Shown in pieces: positions 23,894 to 34,436 of a stretch of 64,000 nt of DNA. Position 1 is the stretch's first letter. The number at the start of each line of letters is the position of its first letter. The notes beneath the pieces were generated by a model. The model saw only the letters and a program-made list of their open reading frames with translations, had not been told where the DNA came from and did not search any database. Source of the DNA: Alkalihalobacillus trypoxylicola. GTDB taxonomy: Bacteria > Bacillota > Bacilli > Bacillales > Bacillaceae_D. The stretch lies in the NCBI RefSeq assembly GCF_001590785.1, contig NZ_LTAO01000034.1:127535-191534 (forward strand), written 5' to 3'. Position numbers and translations under genes: made by a program.

Positions 23894-24361
23894 ATGTCTA
23901 ATAAAATTACTTTTGATTATCAGTTTATTAGTGATAGAGGGATGATCTCAGATAAAAAGAGAAGAGATGTTCCAACTATTTTAGCGGTAGATGCAACATT
24001 TACAATCAGGATCAATAACGAATTATACTTTGAAGCAGACCTTGCTATACTCGAATTTTATAAAGCTATATATAGATGGAAGGAAAAGATTACGGAGAAG
24101 AATATTCCCGAATTTCATTATTATACGATAGAATATGATGATTATGAAGATGGTGCGATTCTATCTTTTATTCCATTTTCCAACATGGCAAGAGTTAAAT
24201 CGATTTGGGCAGAACAAGAGTTATATAATGTTTTTGATTTAGATTATATAGTAGAAGAGTTTATTCAGCTAGAGAACCATTTAAGAGACGATATTGAAAG
24301 TTATTATGACATACATTTAAAGAGGTTTATTCAGCATATCCCTTTCCAAAGTAGCTATTAA
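23894..24361 (+). CDS. Hypothetical protein
   Basis: 155 residues from ATG 23894, which has AAAGAGGTGG seven bases upstream; the frame extends upstream without a site. The protein is acidic, mixed alpha/beta, rich in Tyr and Phe (NELYFEADLAILEFYKAIYR; FHYYTIEYDDYEDGAILSF). It ends with a segment around SYYDIHLKRFIQHI. No signal peptide or membrane segment. Similar small proteins occur singly in Bacillus chromosomes; I cannot assign a function. The stop is 30 bases before the frameshifted small membrane gene, so the two may share a transcript. Confidence 0.6.
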   Translation: MSNKITFDYQFISDRGMISDKKRRDVPTILAVDATFTIRINNELYFEADLAILEFYKAIYRWKEKITEKNIPEFHYYTIEYDDYEDGAILSFIPFSNMARVKSIWAEQELYNVFDLDYIVEEFIQLENHLRDDIESYYDIHLKRFIQHIPFQSSY

Positions 24362-24390
24362 AAACAAAAATATAGAAAGAGTTGATTGAA

Positions 24391-24610
24391 ATGCTAGATA
24401 TATTATTGGTTATTACGGTATTCATTGTCGCGATTTTAGTATCGTACACCATCTTCGGAAAAAAGAAGAGAGTCGAAATTACTAGATGATACGACAGATA
24501 GCTATCAAAGAAGTTTGAGAATGCAAGAAGAATCGATACAAAATCAAAGAGAAATGCTAAAAGTCCAAAAAGAAATATTAGAAGTACTAAAAGAAAAAAA
24601 TAATAAGTAA
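24391..24610 (+). pseudogene. Small membrane coiled-coil protein, frameshifted
   Basis: ATG 24391 opens MLDILLVITVFIVAILVSYT, one membrane helix, then stops at 24487 in frame. Dropping one A from the run at 24460-24465 restores FGKRRESKLLDDTTDSYQRS and a coiled coil (QNQREMLKVQKEILEVLKEK) to TAA 24608-24610, about 72 residues. The intact product would be a membrane-tethered coiled coil, common among small Bacillus proteins. The break could be a real mutation or a base-calling error. Confidence 0.6.
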
Positions 24611-24759
24611 TCGAGAAATTGGTTAAATAAGAATACAAATTTTTTTAGTCGGCAAATATTAAACAAAAGTATATATTATCTAAAGATATATTTAAAAAAC
24701 TCTACAATTTTTTATGATAAACTATATCTCATACATTATATTTTAATGGAGGTTCCTAT

Positions 24760-25005
24760 TTGAAACAACATTCACATCATGTCTATATCACAGATTTTGG
24801 TCATGTAAGTCAACATTCCATTTTTTTGAAGATTGCAGGTTTTGACGCAGAAAAAGCACAGGAATTTACAGGTGAAGTAAGGATTTTGAACGGATATTTG
24901 TATGGTGATTTGATTCACAGAGAACGAACTGAGCTTTCAGAAAGTTGTCGAGCATTTATAGAGTGCAGATTATTAACTAAATATGAAAATGGTGATTTTC
25001 GTTAA
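24760..25005 (+). CDS. Small hypothetical protein
   Basis: 81 residues from TTG 24760 with GGAGG eight bases upstream. Soluble, His-rich at the N-terminus (HSHHVYITDFGHVSQHS). No family recognised. A strong terminator follows at 25017, so it is a single-gene unit. Confidence 0.55.
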   Translation: MKQHSHHVYITDFGHVSQHSIFLKIAGFDAEKAQEFTGEVRILNGYLYGDLIHRERTELSESCRAFIECRLLTKYENGDFR

Positions 25006-25016
25006 CCATTTTAAGG

Positions 25017-25046
25017 CCCACTTTTATAAAAAAAGTGGGTTTACTT
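25017..25046. terminator. Terminator
   Basis: CCCACTTTT (25017-25025) and AAAAGTGGG (25031-25039) form a perfect stem, with T residues after. It serves the small gene upstream and possibly also the leftward AraC-type gene. Confidence 0.8.
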
Positions 25047-25099
25047 AATGTGTCAGTGAACTCTAGTAAAGTTGTTTGAAATCGTCTTGAATCTTCTAA

Positions 25100-26002
25100 T
25101 CACGATAATGAAGAACGAAGTTTATTTACATCACTTATTGGTGGCAGACCAAACATTCTAGCATACTCCCGGCTAAATTGAGAAGGGCTCTCATAACCAA
25201 TTTGAAAAGCAACATCAGCTGCCTCTTTATTCTCGGCAAATAGTAAGCGGCGAGCCTCCTGTAGTCTAATCGATTTTTGATATTGTAAAGGACTCATAGC
25301 CGTCACTTTTTTAAATTGATTATGCAAGGCGGATACACTCATACTTACCTCTTTTGCTAATTTCTGAATTCGTAATGGCTTAGAAAAATCATCATGAATT
25401 AAATGAATGGCTTTGGCAATACGCTGTGCATGGCTGCCTAAAAGGGCAAACTGAATAATCCTCTCTCCTTCATCATCTTGTAAAATTCGGTAAAGAATTT
25501 CTCGAATGATTAAAGGTGAAAGAACTGTAATATCTTTTGGGGTTTCTAAAAGGCGGATGAGTCTTACTATAGCTTCATACAGTGGTAGGTTCGTTTTATT
25601 AACCAAAATTCCTCTTTTGGATTCTCTTCTACTAGCCCACATGTGGTCAGAATCTTTTATGATATCAAGGATTTGAGCAGCACTAAAGCTTATTTGAACG
25701 CATAAGTATGGCTTTTCCGGTAATGCTTCAACAATTTGACCAGAAACAGGTAAATGAACAGAAGCAGCCAAGTATGATGAAGAGTCATATCGATAGCATT
25801 CTTCAGAAAGCATCACTATTTTAGAGCCTTGTGCAATTAAACATAACGATGGTTCAAAAACAGAGTGCACAGGTTCGGATAAAGTTGAAGCACGTATGAT
25901 CCTTAACGAAGGAATAGACGTATTGTGTGTTCCATCAGATTGGGCATGCTGTTTAAGCAGGTAAATCAATTCCTTTTGTAGTAATGGAAATGTATGATTC
26001 AA
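25100..26002 (-). CDS. AraC family regulator with AraC-N ligand domain
   Basis: 300 residues. The N-terminal half is the AraC_N cupin (SEPVHSVFEPSLCLIAQGSK, CYRYDSSSYLAASVHLPVSG). The C-terminal 100 residues carry two helix-turn-helix motifs (LRIQKLAKEVSMSVSALHNQ; AADVAFQIGYESPSQFSREY). Proteins of this form commonly activate nearby oxidoreductase genes. Start TTG 26002 follows GAGGAG. It is divergent from the Atu4866-domain lipoprotein and SDR genes, its probable targets. Confidence 0.88.
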   Translation of the reverse strand: MNHTFPLLQKELIYLLKQHAQSDGTHNTSIPSLRIIRASTLSEPVHSVFEPSLCLIAQGSKIVMLSEECYRYDSSSYLAASVHLPVSGQIVEALPEKPYLCVQISFSAAQILDIIKDSDHMWASRRESKRGILVNKTNLPLYEAIVRLIRLLETPKDITVLSPLIIREILYRILQDDEGERIIQFALLGSHAQRIAKAIHLIHDDFSKPLRIQKLAKEVSMSVSALHNQFKKVTAMSPLQYQKSIRLQEARRLLFAENKEAADVAFQIGYESPSQFSREYARMFGLPPISDVNKLRSSLS

Positions 26003-26205
26003 GCTTTTGGCTCCTCTTTAAGAGATTTTCTTTCTAAGTGGATTTATATTAAAATCGTATCACTTTTTGTAGGATCGGGCAATCGATGAAAATGAATAGG
26101 CTACCTTATATTGCTTGATTTCACCTATAATAATCATTAATTCATTCTTGATAGGAGGTAGGAATGGCTGAGAGATAGCTATTTTAAAGGTAGGAGAAAA
26201 TGGTC

Positions 26206-26598
26206 ATGAAGCAGATTGTTTCTTTATTAGTCATATCTTTGTTGTCTATTTTAGTCGGATGTCATATGGAGAATACAGTACAAAAAGACGAGAGTTTACC
26301 GAATGATGATATCAGTTCTACAAATATGGAAGGAGAAAGGCAAATGGAGCAAAACAATAATCAATCACATCCATATGTAGGGATGTGGGTTACAGAAGAT
26401 GGGCATATTCGTCATGAGCTTTTAAAAAATGGGCGCTATGATGAAGCAAGAGGAGATAGACAAAGTGCTTATCAAGGGAGTTATACGATTACAGACGATT
26501 ATATTGAATATTTAGATGATACCGGATTTACAGCGGATGGAGAGTTTGTTGATGGCGTTCTTTATCATGCTGGAATGGTTCTTTACCGTGAAGAATAG
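26206..26598 (+). CDS. Lipoprotein with Atu4866-like domain
   Basis: 130 residues from ATG 26206 (GGAG eight to nine bases upstream). Signal peptide with lipobox LLSILVGCHM, so the mature protein is membrane-linked through Cys. The C-terminal 75 residues (HPYVGMWVTEDGHIRHELL, NGRYDEARGDRQSAYQGSY, DDTGFTADGEFVDGVLYHAG) match the Atu4866 family, a small beta-barrel of unknown role that in other bacteria is encoded next to SDR oxidoreductases and AraC regulators. Here the same trio occurs. The lipid anchor is unusual, as family members I know of lack it. Confidence 0.75.
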   Translation: MKQIVSLLVISLLSILVGCHMENTVQKDESLPNDDISSTNMEGERQMEQNNNQSHPYVGMWVTEDGHIRHELLKNGRYDEARGDRQSAYQGSYTITDDYIEYLDDTGFTADGEFVDGVLYHAGMVLYREE

Positions 26599-26628
26599 AG
26601 CTAGAAATAGAATAGAAGGGAGCAAGTG

Positions 26629-27366
26629 ATGATGTCAAATATTAAAGATAAGGTTATTCTTATAACAGGTGCAAGTAGTGGGATAGGGGAAGCTACGGCA
26701 AGGTTTCTTGCAGAAAAAGGTGCTCATGTTGTGTTAGGTGCGAGAAGAACAGAACGATTAGAAGCTTTAGCTGAAGAAATACAGCAAAGTGGAGGAGTGG
26801 CTGAGTATCAATCATTGGATGTGACGAGGCTTGAGCAAATGCAGAGTATAGTTGATTTTACTTTAAGTAAATTTAAGCGTGTTGATGTTATTGTAAATAA
26901 TGCTGGTGTGATGCCGTTATCCAAATTAGAATCTCTAAAAATTGATGAATGGAATCAAATGATCGATGTAAATATTAGAGGTGTTCTTCATGGAATAGCA
27001 GCAGTTTTGCCAGTCATGAAGGAACAAGGCTCTGGTCAAATCATTAATCTAGCATCGATTGGGGCATATTCAGTAACCCCTACAGCAGCGGTTTATTGCG
27101 CTACTAAATATGCTGTTCGTGCTATAACAGAAGGGTTAAGGCAAGAGGTAGGCAATGATATTCGTGTGAATTTACTATCACCAGGAGTAACAGAATCGGA
27201 ATTAGCTGATCATATATCTGATGTTGAAGCAAAGCAATTTATGGTAGACTATCGTCGTAACGCCATTCCTGCCAAAACCATTGCAGGTGCCATTGCCTAT
27301 GCTATCGATCAACCGGACTATGTTGATGTAAATGAAATGATTATAAGACCAACTACCAAGGTCTAG
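26629..27366 (+). CDS. SDR family NADP-dependent oxidoreductase
   Basis: 245 residues, a classical short-chain dehydrogenase. Cofactor motif TGASSGIGEATARFLAEKG, NNAG at about residue 87, catalytic Ser in NLASIGAYS and YCATKYAVRA (YxxxK). The ARRTERL segment after strand 2 fits NADP preference. Two ATG codons in a row (26629, 26632) follow GGGAGC, so the exact start is uncertain by one codon. It is the second gene behind the lipoprotein and probably under the divergent AraC regulator. Substrate unknown. Confidence 0.9.
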   Translation: MMSNIKDKVILITGASSGIGEATARFLAEKGAHVVLGARRTERLEALAEEIQQSGGVAEYQSLDVTRLEQMQSIVDFTLSKFKRVDVIVNNAGVMPLSKLESLKIDEWNQMIDVNIRGVLHGIAAVLPVMKEQGSGQIINLASIGAYSVTPTAAVYCATKYAVRAITEGLRQEVGNDIRVNLLSPGVTESELADHISDVEAKQFMVDYRRNAIPAKTIAGAIAYAIDQPDYVDVNEMIIRPTTKV

Positions 27367-27430
27367 TAAAAAAATAATTTAAAAGATGTTTAATAGAAAG
27401 CTATAAATAGAAACGATGGAGGTAAGTTGC

Positions 27431-27655
27431 ATGCAATTTTATAAAAAACCACTTAAAGCCTATTTATTTAACGATTTAAGTGCGGTTGATGACCACGACC
27501 ATGAACTCATTTATTTTTTTGAAAAGGGATATGTGACCGTTCTTGGAGAATTTGAACATGAGAAATATGAAGGAGGTACAGCGTGTTTGATTTTTAATCA
27601 GGAAGACGTCATTTCTGTATCCAAAGGAATGCTGCGCTTTGTCGATACACCATAA
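27431..27655 (+). CDS. Small hypothetical protein
   Basis: 74 residues from ATG 27431, preceded by GGAGGTAAGTTGC. Acidic, beta-rich (HELIYFFEKGYVTVLGEF), cytosolic. No family recognised. It follows the SDR gene by 64 bases on the same strand and may belong to that unit. A family 2 repeat with a terminator-like hairpin follows. Confidence 0.5.
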   Translation: MQFYKKPLKAYLFNDLSAVDDHDHELIYFFEKGYVTVLGEFEHEKYEGGTACLIFNQEDVISVSKGMLRFVDTP

Positions 27656-27743
27656 TTTGTTAAAAATTGTTCATTATTATAGTTAGTAACCTTAGTAATC
27701 ACTAATACGGGACAGAACCAATTCTGAGATCATCTCATGTAAA

Positions 27744-27880
27744 GAAAATTTAAATGTTGTGTAATGAATGCTTGCACAGACAACAAACAGGCCCTTCCTT
27801 CTTTTATTAAGAAGGGGGCCTGTTGAATTGAAAGAATCTCTGGAAATTACGTAACTTAGTGGAAACAAGTCACGGAGACT
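27744..27880. repeat. Dispersed repeat, family 2, copy 1, with terminator-like hairpin
   Basis: Nearly identical to 35967-36091. Shared parts include AATTTAAATGT.GTGTA, a long stem made of AACAGGCCC and GGGCCTGTT with CTTCTT/AAGAAG inside, and CTGGAAATTACGTAACTTAG. It lies between convergent genes, so the hairpin may end both transcripts. Confidence 0.7.
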
Positions 27881-27938
27881 CCGGTATGTGCCTAAAAAAA
27901 TGAAACAACAGCGGAGCCTACTCATTTGACGTTTGTGA

Positions 27939-28736
27939 TTATATCAATGAAGCAACCAGTGAGACGAGTATAAAGGTAGCATGGGTAGCCATATGTGCTA
28001 TCATAGCTGCCTCAAGACCTTTGCGCCAATAAAGCCAGCCGTAGATAATACCGCCAATTCCATTTAATAAAATCATCCGAGCGAATAGGAGTGGAGTCAT
28101 GTCTGTAATCATAATAGTTGCTCCATAATGTCCTAAACCAAAAAGGAATGCAGAGAGGATAATTCCACTCCAAACCACAACTGGAGTAGGAAGTGGTTGA
28201 TTTCGTTGTGAAATTTTCCAGATGATAAAAACGATTAATGTCATCATACCAAAGCGGAGCATTAATTCTTCAGCAATTCCCCCATACAAGAAGCGTGTAG
28301 CGAGATCGAAGAAACCAAATGTTGCTGCTGCACTTGATGTGTACAAAACCTCTGGAAGAAATGGTTTAAATAAGTTATCGACCACTATAATGAACACACC
28401 ACCGATTACTCCTAAAGAAACAGATACCTTTAAGATGGCTCTTAAACGACTTAATAAAGGCGGCTTTCCATATCGGTCTTTTTCATAAATGAAGGAATAA
28501 AATCCTGTTTTCTCGGCTAAGAAGTGGCCAATTGTTAAACCCACGATAATGAGGAAAAGCGGGTTAATTAGAGACAGGACGGCTACTAGTTCAACAGGAA
28601 CTTCTAAGGGAATACCGTGTTCTTCTAGCTGCTGTGGTATAAGTTCTATGTTCATTGGAAGCAAGGTAAGGACTGCAAGAACTCCCATGAAAAGAAATAA
28701 TAGAAACGAGCGCCAAGGCTTTCTAGATTGTTGCAT
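27939..28736 (-). CDS. CPBP family intramembrane metalloprotease
   Basis: 265 residues with about eight membrane helices. The family motifs are clear: GGIAEELMLRFGMM (EExxxR), FLFGLGHYGA (FxxxH) and NGIGGIIYGWLYWRKGLEAA with IAHMATH. CPBP (Abi/CAAX) proteases cleave membrane substrates; many bacterial members are linked to bacteriocin immunity or stress, but this one has no peptide gene nearby. Start ATG 28736 has GAGGTGAAAAT upstream. It is a single leftward gene. Confidence 0.9.
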   Translation of the reverse strand: MQQSRKPWRSFLLFLFMGVLAVLTLLPMNIELIPQQLEEHGIPLEVPVELVAVLSLINPLFLIIVGLTIGHFLAEKTGFYSFIYEKDRYGKPPLLSRLRAILKVSVSLGVIGGVFIIVVDNLFKPFLPEVLYTSSAAATFGFFDLATRFLYGGIAEELMLRFGMMTLIVFIIWKISQRNQPLPTPVVVWSGIILSAFLFGLGHYGATIMITDMTPLLFARMILLNGIGGIIYGWLYWRKGLEAAMIAHMATHATFILVSLVASLI

Positions 28737-28793
28737 ATTTTCACCTCAAATTAATAGAATGATTTGTGCTTACTAGAGAATGTACTTTTAATT

Positions 28794-29058
28794 GAGTGAA
28801 TTTCATAATTGCTCTATAAGTGAATGAAACCGAAGTAAAAAATATATCTTGTATGTTTGTGAAATTACTTCTTGATTAAAACGGTAGGTAGTGACCCCAA
28901 AGGATCAGCGCAGTCTGAAGATCCACTCTGACGACGCTCTACATAGTTAGAGTTAGCTGAAGACAAGCCCTTGGGAAAGCATCTACCTAAAGTGAAAATC
29001 AAACACCTAATTGTTCGGTTTTCATTATAAGATATGCCTGATGAAATTGATTCAATTA
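28794..29058 (+). repeat. Dispersed structured repeat, family 1, copy B
   Basis: A full copy of about 265 bases. The start (GAGTGAATTTCATAATTGCTC) and end (ATGAAATTGATTCAAT) form imperfect terminal inverted repeats. TAGGTAGTGACCCCAAAGG and CCCTTGGGAAAGCATCTACC form a long internal stem enclosing a small hairpin with arms CTCTA/TAGAG. The gap 28737-29113 contains nothing else. Confidence 0.8.
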
Positions 29059-29113
29059 CTATGACTAATATTAAGTACAATAAGGTGACCAAGATACTAA
29101 AATGACTGTTTAT

Positions 29114-30220
29114 CTAATACATAAGAACGGCTGGTATACCTGCTGCGATTGCAATAACGGCGATTAATAACAACCAAGCTATCGGTCTTGCAAAATTAAT
29201 CGTCCAGCCCACACCAAAGCGTTTTTCTAAAAATAAAGCGGGATCTTTTGGATTGAAATAAAATTGACCAAGCTTCCAATGGATATCTTCATCTCGACCA
29301 ACGGAATCAACTTGCTCTGATCCACGAGCTTGAATACGGCTGCCACCCTGACCAGTTGAAAATGAAATAGCGAGAGCACCAACTAAAATAATTCCAGTGA
29401 ATACTAAGCTCACAATCGTAACCATATGCTGAGTGTTAGGGTAAAAATGGCTCCATTGCATAAATGAAAACATCATGGTTAAAAGTGTTGAGGTGAAGAT
29501 AAGAAAAAGAGACCATCTTCTCCGGAATAATGTGAGCTGTTGAAAGGATTTTTCAGGATTCTCTGCATTCAGCTGTTGTTTCGATTTAGCAATAATAGTA
29601 TTAATTAAAATAAATAGCAGGATGAGATATGATTGCATAATTGGGAAAAGAAAGGCAGTACGATAGCTTTTTTCAACAGTCTGAGTTGCTTCTCCAGCAA
29701 AGTTTATTTGCATTGCCAGTATATTTGGGAGTCGATCATAAAACAATGCAGTAAGCAGAGTCGTTAGAACCGTAATTGTTAAAGGAATAGCAAACCAAAG
29801 ATTAGAATAGTTAAGTTTATGTGTGCGGAAATCAGTGCGCACAATAACTTTTTGTGCTTTATCTTGTAACCAATTGGCTTCTTTTTTTATTTGCTTCATT
29901 TCGTTATGAAATTTCAAATAAATAACAAAAGAAAGAAGTATTAGTAGCAATATAATCGCTCCGAATAGCATACTTAATGTTTCTTCATTAGCTGTCATTG
30001 AACCAGCCCAAATGAAGCCGCCTACTAAAATAACAGTGAGAATTAGCATGGACCGAGCATAACGTTTTCTAAGGGTTTGTAAGGGTTTCATATCATAAAC
30101 CTTCTCAGAAATCGATACCCCAAAGCTTTCCGTCCTTCTTGTTATATATGGAATAAAAGTTAAGAGAAGCGCAACAGGTAATAAGATTATAGATAAAATA
30201 ACAATGAGTGTAATGTTCAT
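29114..30220 (-). CDS. DUF1648 (and DUF5808-like) multi-pass membrane protein
   Basis: 368 residues with eight or nine hydrophobic segments. The DUF1648 region is seen in PLTITVLTTLLTALFYDRLP followed by NILAMQINFAGEATQTVEKS (about residues 145-190). The C-terminal segment DIHWKLGQFYFNPKDPALFL is typical of the DUF5808-type ending of these proteins. The family has no firm biochemical role. Its start overlaps the stop of the GntR regulator by one base (TAATG), so they are translationally coupled and this protein is probably controlled by that regulator. Confidence 0.82.
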   Translation of the reverse strand: MNITLIVILSIILLPVALLLTFIPYITRRTESFGVSISEKVYDMKPLQTLRKRYARSMLILTVILVGGFIWAGSMTANEETLSMLFGAIILLLILLSFVIYLKFHNEMKQIKKEANWLQDKAQKVIVRTDFRTHKLNYSNLWFAIPLTITVLTTLLTALFYDRLPNILAMQINFAGEATQTVEKSYRTAFLFPIMQSYLILLFILINTIIAKSKQQLNAENPEKSFQQLTLFRRRWSLFLIFTSTLLTMMFSFMQWSHFYPNTQHMVTIVSLVFTGIILVGALAISFSTGQGGSRIQARGSEQVDSVGRDEDIHWKLGQFYFNPKDPALFLEKRFGVGWTINFARPIAWLLLIAVIAIAAGIPAVLMY

Positions 30221-30612
30221 TATTCATTCTCCTCTTCTTGAAATTCATTTAGTACTTCTTGATATAAAGCAGCAAGAGATTCATGTGATAGGTCTTTACA
30301 AAGACCTTCAGCAACAATCGGGCGTAGCGTTTGTTTTAGCGTTTCTTTATATTCATGATCAGCTTTCGGTACTCCCTCCGGATGAATAACCACACCCTTT
30401 TGCCGATGAATGAGAATATATCCTTCCTGTTTCAACTGCTGATAAGCTTTATTCACTGTATGAAGGTTGACGCCAATGTCTGCAGCTAACGAGCGAACAG
30501 AAGGTAGTGGGTCGTTAGGGTGTAGCTCTCTTTTAGCGATACCGATCATAACTTGTTTCACAATTTGCGAATAAATCGCATCCTTTGATTCAAAATCAAG
30601 TGAAATGAGCAA
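30220..30612 (-). CDS. GntR family regulator, YtrA subfamily
   Basis: 130 residues: a GntR winged helix (IYSQIVKQVMIGIAKRELHP, LPSVRSLAADIGVNLHTVNK, LKQEGYILIHRQKG) followed by a short helical tail, as in YtrA proteins, which have no ligand domain. Start TTG 30612 has AGGAGG upstream. YtrA-type regulators repress operons for membrane transporters and related proteins. A perfect palindrome lies 25 bases before the start, so autoregulation is likely. Confidence 0.9.
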   Translation of the reverse strand: MLISLDFESKDAIYSQIVKQVMIGIAKRELHPNDPLPSVRSLAADIGVNLHTVNKAYQQLKQEGYILIHRQKGVVIHPEGVPKADHEYKETLKQTLRPIVAEGLCKDLSHESLAALYQEVLNEFQEEENE

Positions 30613-30636
30613 GTGAGTTAGCCTCCTCTCTATTCA

Positions 30637-30671
30637 TTATAACTGTTATATTAAATGTATAACAGTTATAA
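30637..30671. promoter_or_regulatory. Palindromic operator of the GntR/YtrA-type regulator
   Basis: TTATAACTGTTATA-7 nt-TATAACAGTTATAA: 14-base perfect arms just upstream of the leftward GntR gene. The arms also hold AT-rich -10-like sequence. Binding by the adjacent regulator is the simplest inference. Confidence 0.7.
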
Positions 30672-30890
30672 CAAGGAGTCAATATTTTCTTTTGGTGAAA
30701 GAGAAAATTTATGAGTTAAAGTCTAAAGATCATTTAAAGGAGAAGGAAGATTCACAACAGATGCTCTGGACGAACTCATCACTGCAAATCACTTTATAAT
30801 GGGATTGGATGATTGTGGTAAAATGTTAATTATAAACAAATATATACAAATTGCAGATCATGAACTTAAAAATGAATGGGAGGAAAAAGA

Positions 30891-31361
30891 ATGAGTGACT
30901 ATATTTTTACTCAATTAAGGTTTGTTCGGGCTAATACACTTAGGGATGTTGTAGACATTAACAATAAAATGTCTGAGATCATACCGGTCGGTTTTAACAA
31001 TAATATTAAGTGGAATTTAGGTCATATTTATTTCATCCAAGAGAGATTTGCCTTTCATTTTGCAAAGGAAACATTATGGTTGCCTGAACCATTCACTGAA
31101 TTATTTCGTCCGGGAACAAAACCAGGAAGCGATGGTCAGATTGAAGTAGAATTATCTGAAATTATTCAGTTGCTTGAAGGCCAGATTGACCGTATTGAAT
31201 CAACGTTCAAAAATAGGTTGAAAGAGAAAACAGAAGAATCCTATACGACATCAAAAGGTTTGCATTTATCTACTATTGAAGAGTTTCTAAGTTTTTGCTT
31301 ATATCATGAAGGGATGCATTATGAGAAAATCAAGCTACTTAAAAAACTTATAACGTCATAA
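30891..31361 (+). CDS. DinB/YfiT-like superfamily protein
   Basis: 156 residues forming the DinB four-helix bundle. Three metal-binding histidines are expected; candidates are WNLGHIYF (first helix pair) and YHEGMHYEKI near the C-terminus. Members of this fold include bacillithiol- and mycothiol-dependent transferases and thiol detoxification enzymes; in Bacillus many are bacillithiol S-transferase-like. I choose ATG 30891 because GGGAGGAAAAAG directly precedes it. Single gene; exact reaction unknown. Confidence 0.82.
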   Translation: MSDYIFTQLRFVRANTLRDVVDINNKMSEIIPVGFNNNIKWNLGHIYFIQERFAFHFAKETLWLPEPFTELFRPGTKPGSDGQIEVELSEIIQLLEGQIDRIESTFKNRLKEKTEESYTTSKGLHLSTIEEFLSFCLYHEGMHYEKIKLLKKLITS

Positions 31362-31468
31362 CTTCACAGTAGATAAGACCTTTTGAAAGCGAGTGTGCAA
31401 TGGTGTAATCACTTCGGCTAACGTTGGTTGCTCTCAAAAAAGAGTTTCAAACCGAATCTCATAAAAAA

Positions 31469-31507
31469 GCCTAATTTCATAGTATTACTCTAGAAATTAG
31501 GCTCTTT
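31469..31507. terminator. Bidirectional terminator between DinB-type gene and thiC
   Basis: GCCTAATTTC (31469-31478) and GAAATTAGGC (31493-31502) form a perfect ten-base stem with A-run before and T-run after, so both convergent transcripts can end here. Confidence 0.85.
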
Positions 31508-31603
31508 GTTGCTGCTTTAAACTCAGAAATTTTTTAAAAAATAATGAACGTCATTGTCGAAGAGGCTTTGTAACGTTACATATGATTGGCCCACGTAAAA
31601 AAA

Positions 31604-33421
<1,818 letters not shown>

Positions 33422-33429
33422 TTAGCATG

Positions 33430-33459
33430 AAAAAGCCGAGTCTTTTAAAAGACCCGGCT
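33430..33459 (-). terminator. Riboswitch-controlled terminator upstream of thiC
   Basis: On the minus strand AGCCGGGTCTTTT pairs with AAAAGACTCGGCT and is followed by TTTTT. It lies between the TPP aptamer and the thiC start, where the expression platform is expected. Confidence 0.8.
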
Positions 33460-33517
33460 AAGCTAGTATACATACATAAATAGACGGCATTCTTTTGCCA
33501 TCACATTTTGCAGACGC

Positions 33518-33610
33518 TAACTTCCCCACGCTGGTATGAGCCAGATCAGGTCCTGAGGGTTAAGAAACGTCATCGTGTTTCTCTCTCAGCCCAACTCAAT
33601 GGACACCCCT
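33518..33610 (-). promoter_or_regulatory. TPP riboswitch (THI box)
   Basis: Read on the minus strand: AGGGGTGTCC near the 5' end, GGGCTGAGAGAGAAAC, TTAACCCTCAGGACCTGATC and GGCTCATACCAGCGTGGGGA. CTGAGA, ACCTGATCTGG and the GCGTGGGGAAG end are the conserved thi-box parts. It lies about 150 bases before thiC. Confidence 0.97.
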
Positions 33611-33770
33611 AGTTTCGTACTATTAAGTTTGTACAAAAATTATTGTAAACAAGTTGAAGAAGCTTGTAAAGAATTTTTTCCATAAAATAACTTTTTTATT
33701 TATAAATGGATTTATATGTTGCTATATTAAAGATAGAAAATATAAACATTTTCTATATTGATCGAATTCA

Positions 33771-34436
33771 TCACTCATCTTCTATTGTAATCATTTGTGA
33801 AGAACTATAAATGTTTAATGGTGTACGATCTTTTATGGCAGAATGATACATAGCTTTTGCTACTACACTTGGTCTAATCCCCATTTTTGCTCGAATAGTA
33901 GAGGGGAATGCCCATGATGTGATTTGATAGAATTTAATAGCTAAACTCTCTCCTAATCTAAATTCTTCTCGGTCACCTACTAATAAGGATGGTCGAAAAA
34001 TAGACACTTTCGGTATTTGTAATGAACGAATTTTGTCTTCAAGTTCTCCTTTTATGCGACTATAAAATAGTTTAGATTTAGCATCTGCTCCAACAGCGCT
34101 AACTAAGAGGAAGTGATTAAGTCCATTTTTTTGAGCTAATGAAGCTATTTTATAGGGATATTCTACATCAATTTTATACATGAGCTCTTTTGTTTTGGCT
34201 TTCTTTATAGTCGTTCCAAGACAACAGTACACATCATCTACTTTCACTGATGGAAACTCTTCATTCAATTGATCAAAATCAATAATCATAAATTGAATTT
34301 TATCATGCTTGATTGGAAGTGGTTTACGAGCTAGTACGATGATTTGGCTGTAAGTATCTTTTTTTAGAAGCAACTCAATGACATTCCTTCCCACTAAACC
34401 ACTTGCTCCAACGACCAATGCTGTTTTATTGTCCAT
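33771..34436 (-). CDS. NAD(P)-binding oxidoreductase (atypical SDR, TIP30/HTATIP2-like)
   Basis: 221 residues with the Rossmann start TALVVGASGLVGRNVIELLL and the Asp-rich strand MIIDFDQL. VYCCLGTTIKKAKTKE and HFLLVSAVGADAKSKLFYSR are typical of the HTATIP2-like NAD-dependent epimerase/dehydratase subgroup. The Tyr in FYSRIKGELE fits YxxxK. Start ATG 34436 with AAAGGATGTG upstream. Single leftward gene; substrate unknown. Confidence 0.85.
   Translation of the reverse strand: MDNKTALVVGASGLVGRNVIELLLKKDTYSQIIVLARKPLPIKHDKIQFMIIDFDQLNEEFPSVKVDDVYCCLGTTIKKAKTKELMYKIDVEYPYKIASLAQKNGLNHFLLVSAVGADAKSKLFYSRIKGELEDKIRSLQIPKVSIFRPSLLVGDREEFRLGESLAIKFYQITSWAFPSTIRAKMGIRPSVVAKAMYHSAIKDRTPLNIYSSSQMITIEDE

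Noticed and set aside
27692-27925. 77-codon minus-strand frame
   Set aside because: It is made of family 2 repeat sequence and its hairpin; no start site and no similarity to known proteins.
28865-29092. 75-codon minus-strand frame, with a similar one at 50675-50893
   Set aside because: Both arise from the same family 1 repeat (shared IFTLGRCFPKGLSSANS), not from a protein gene.
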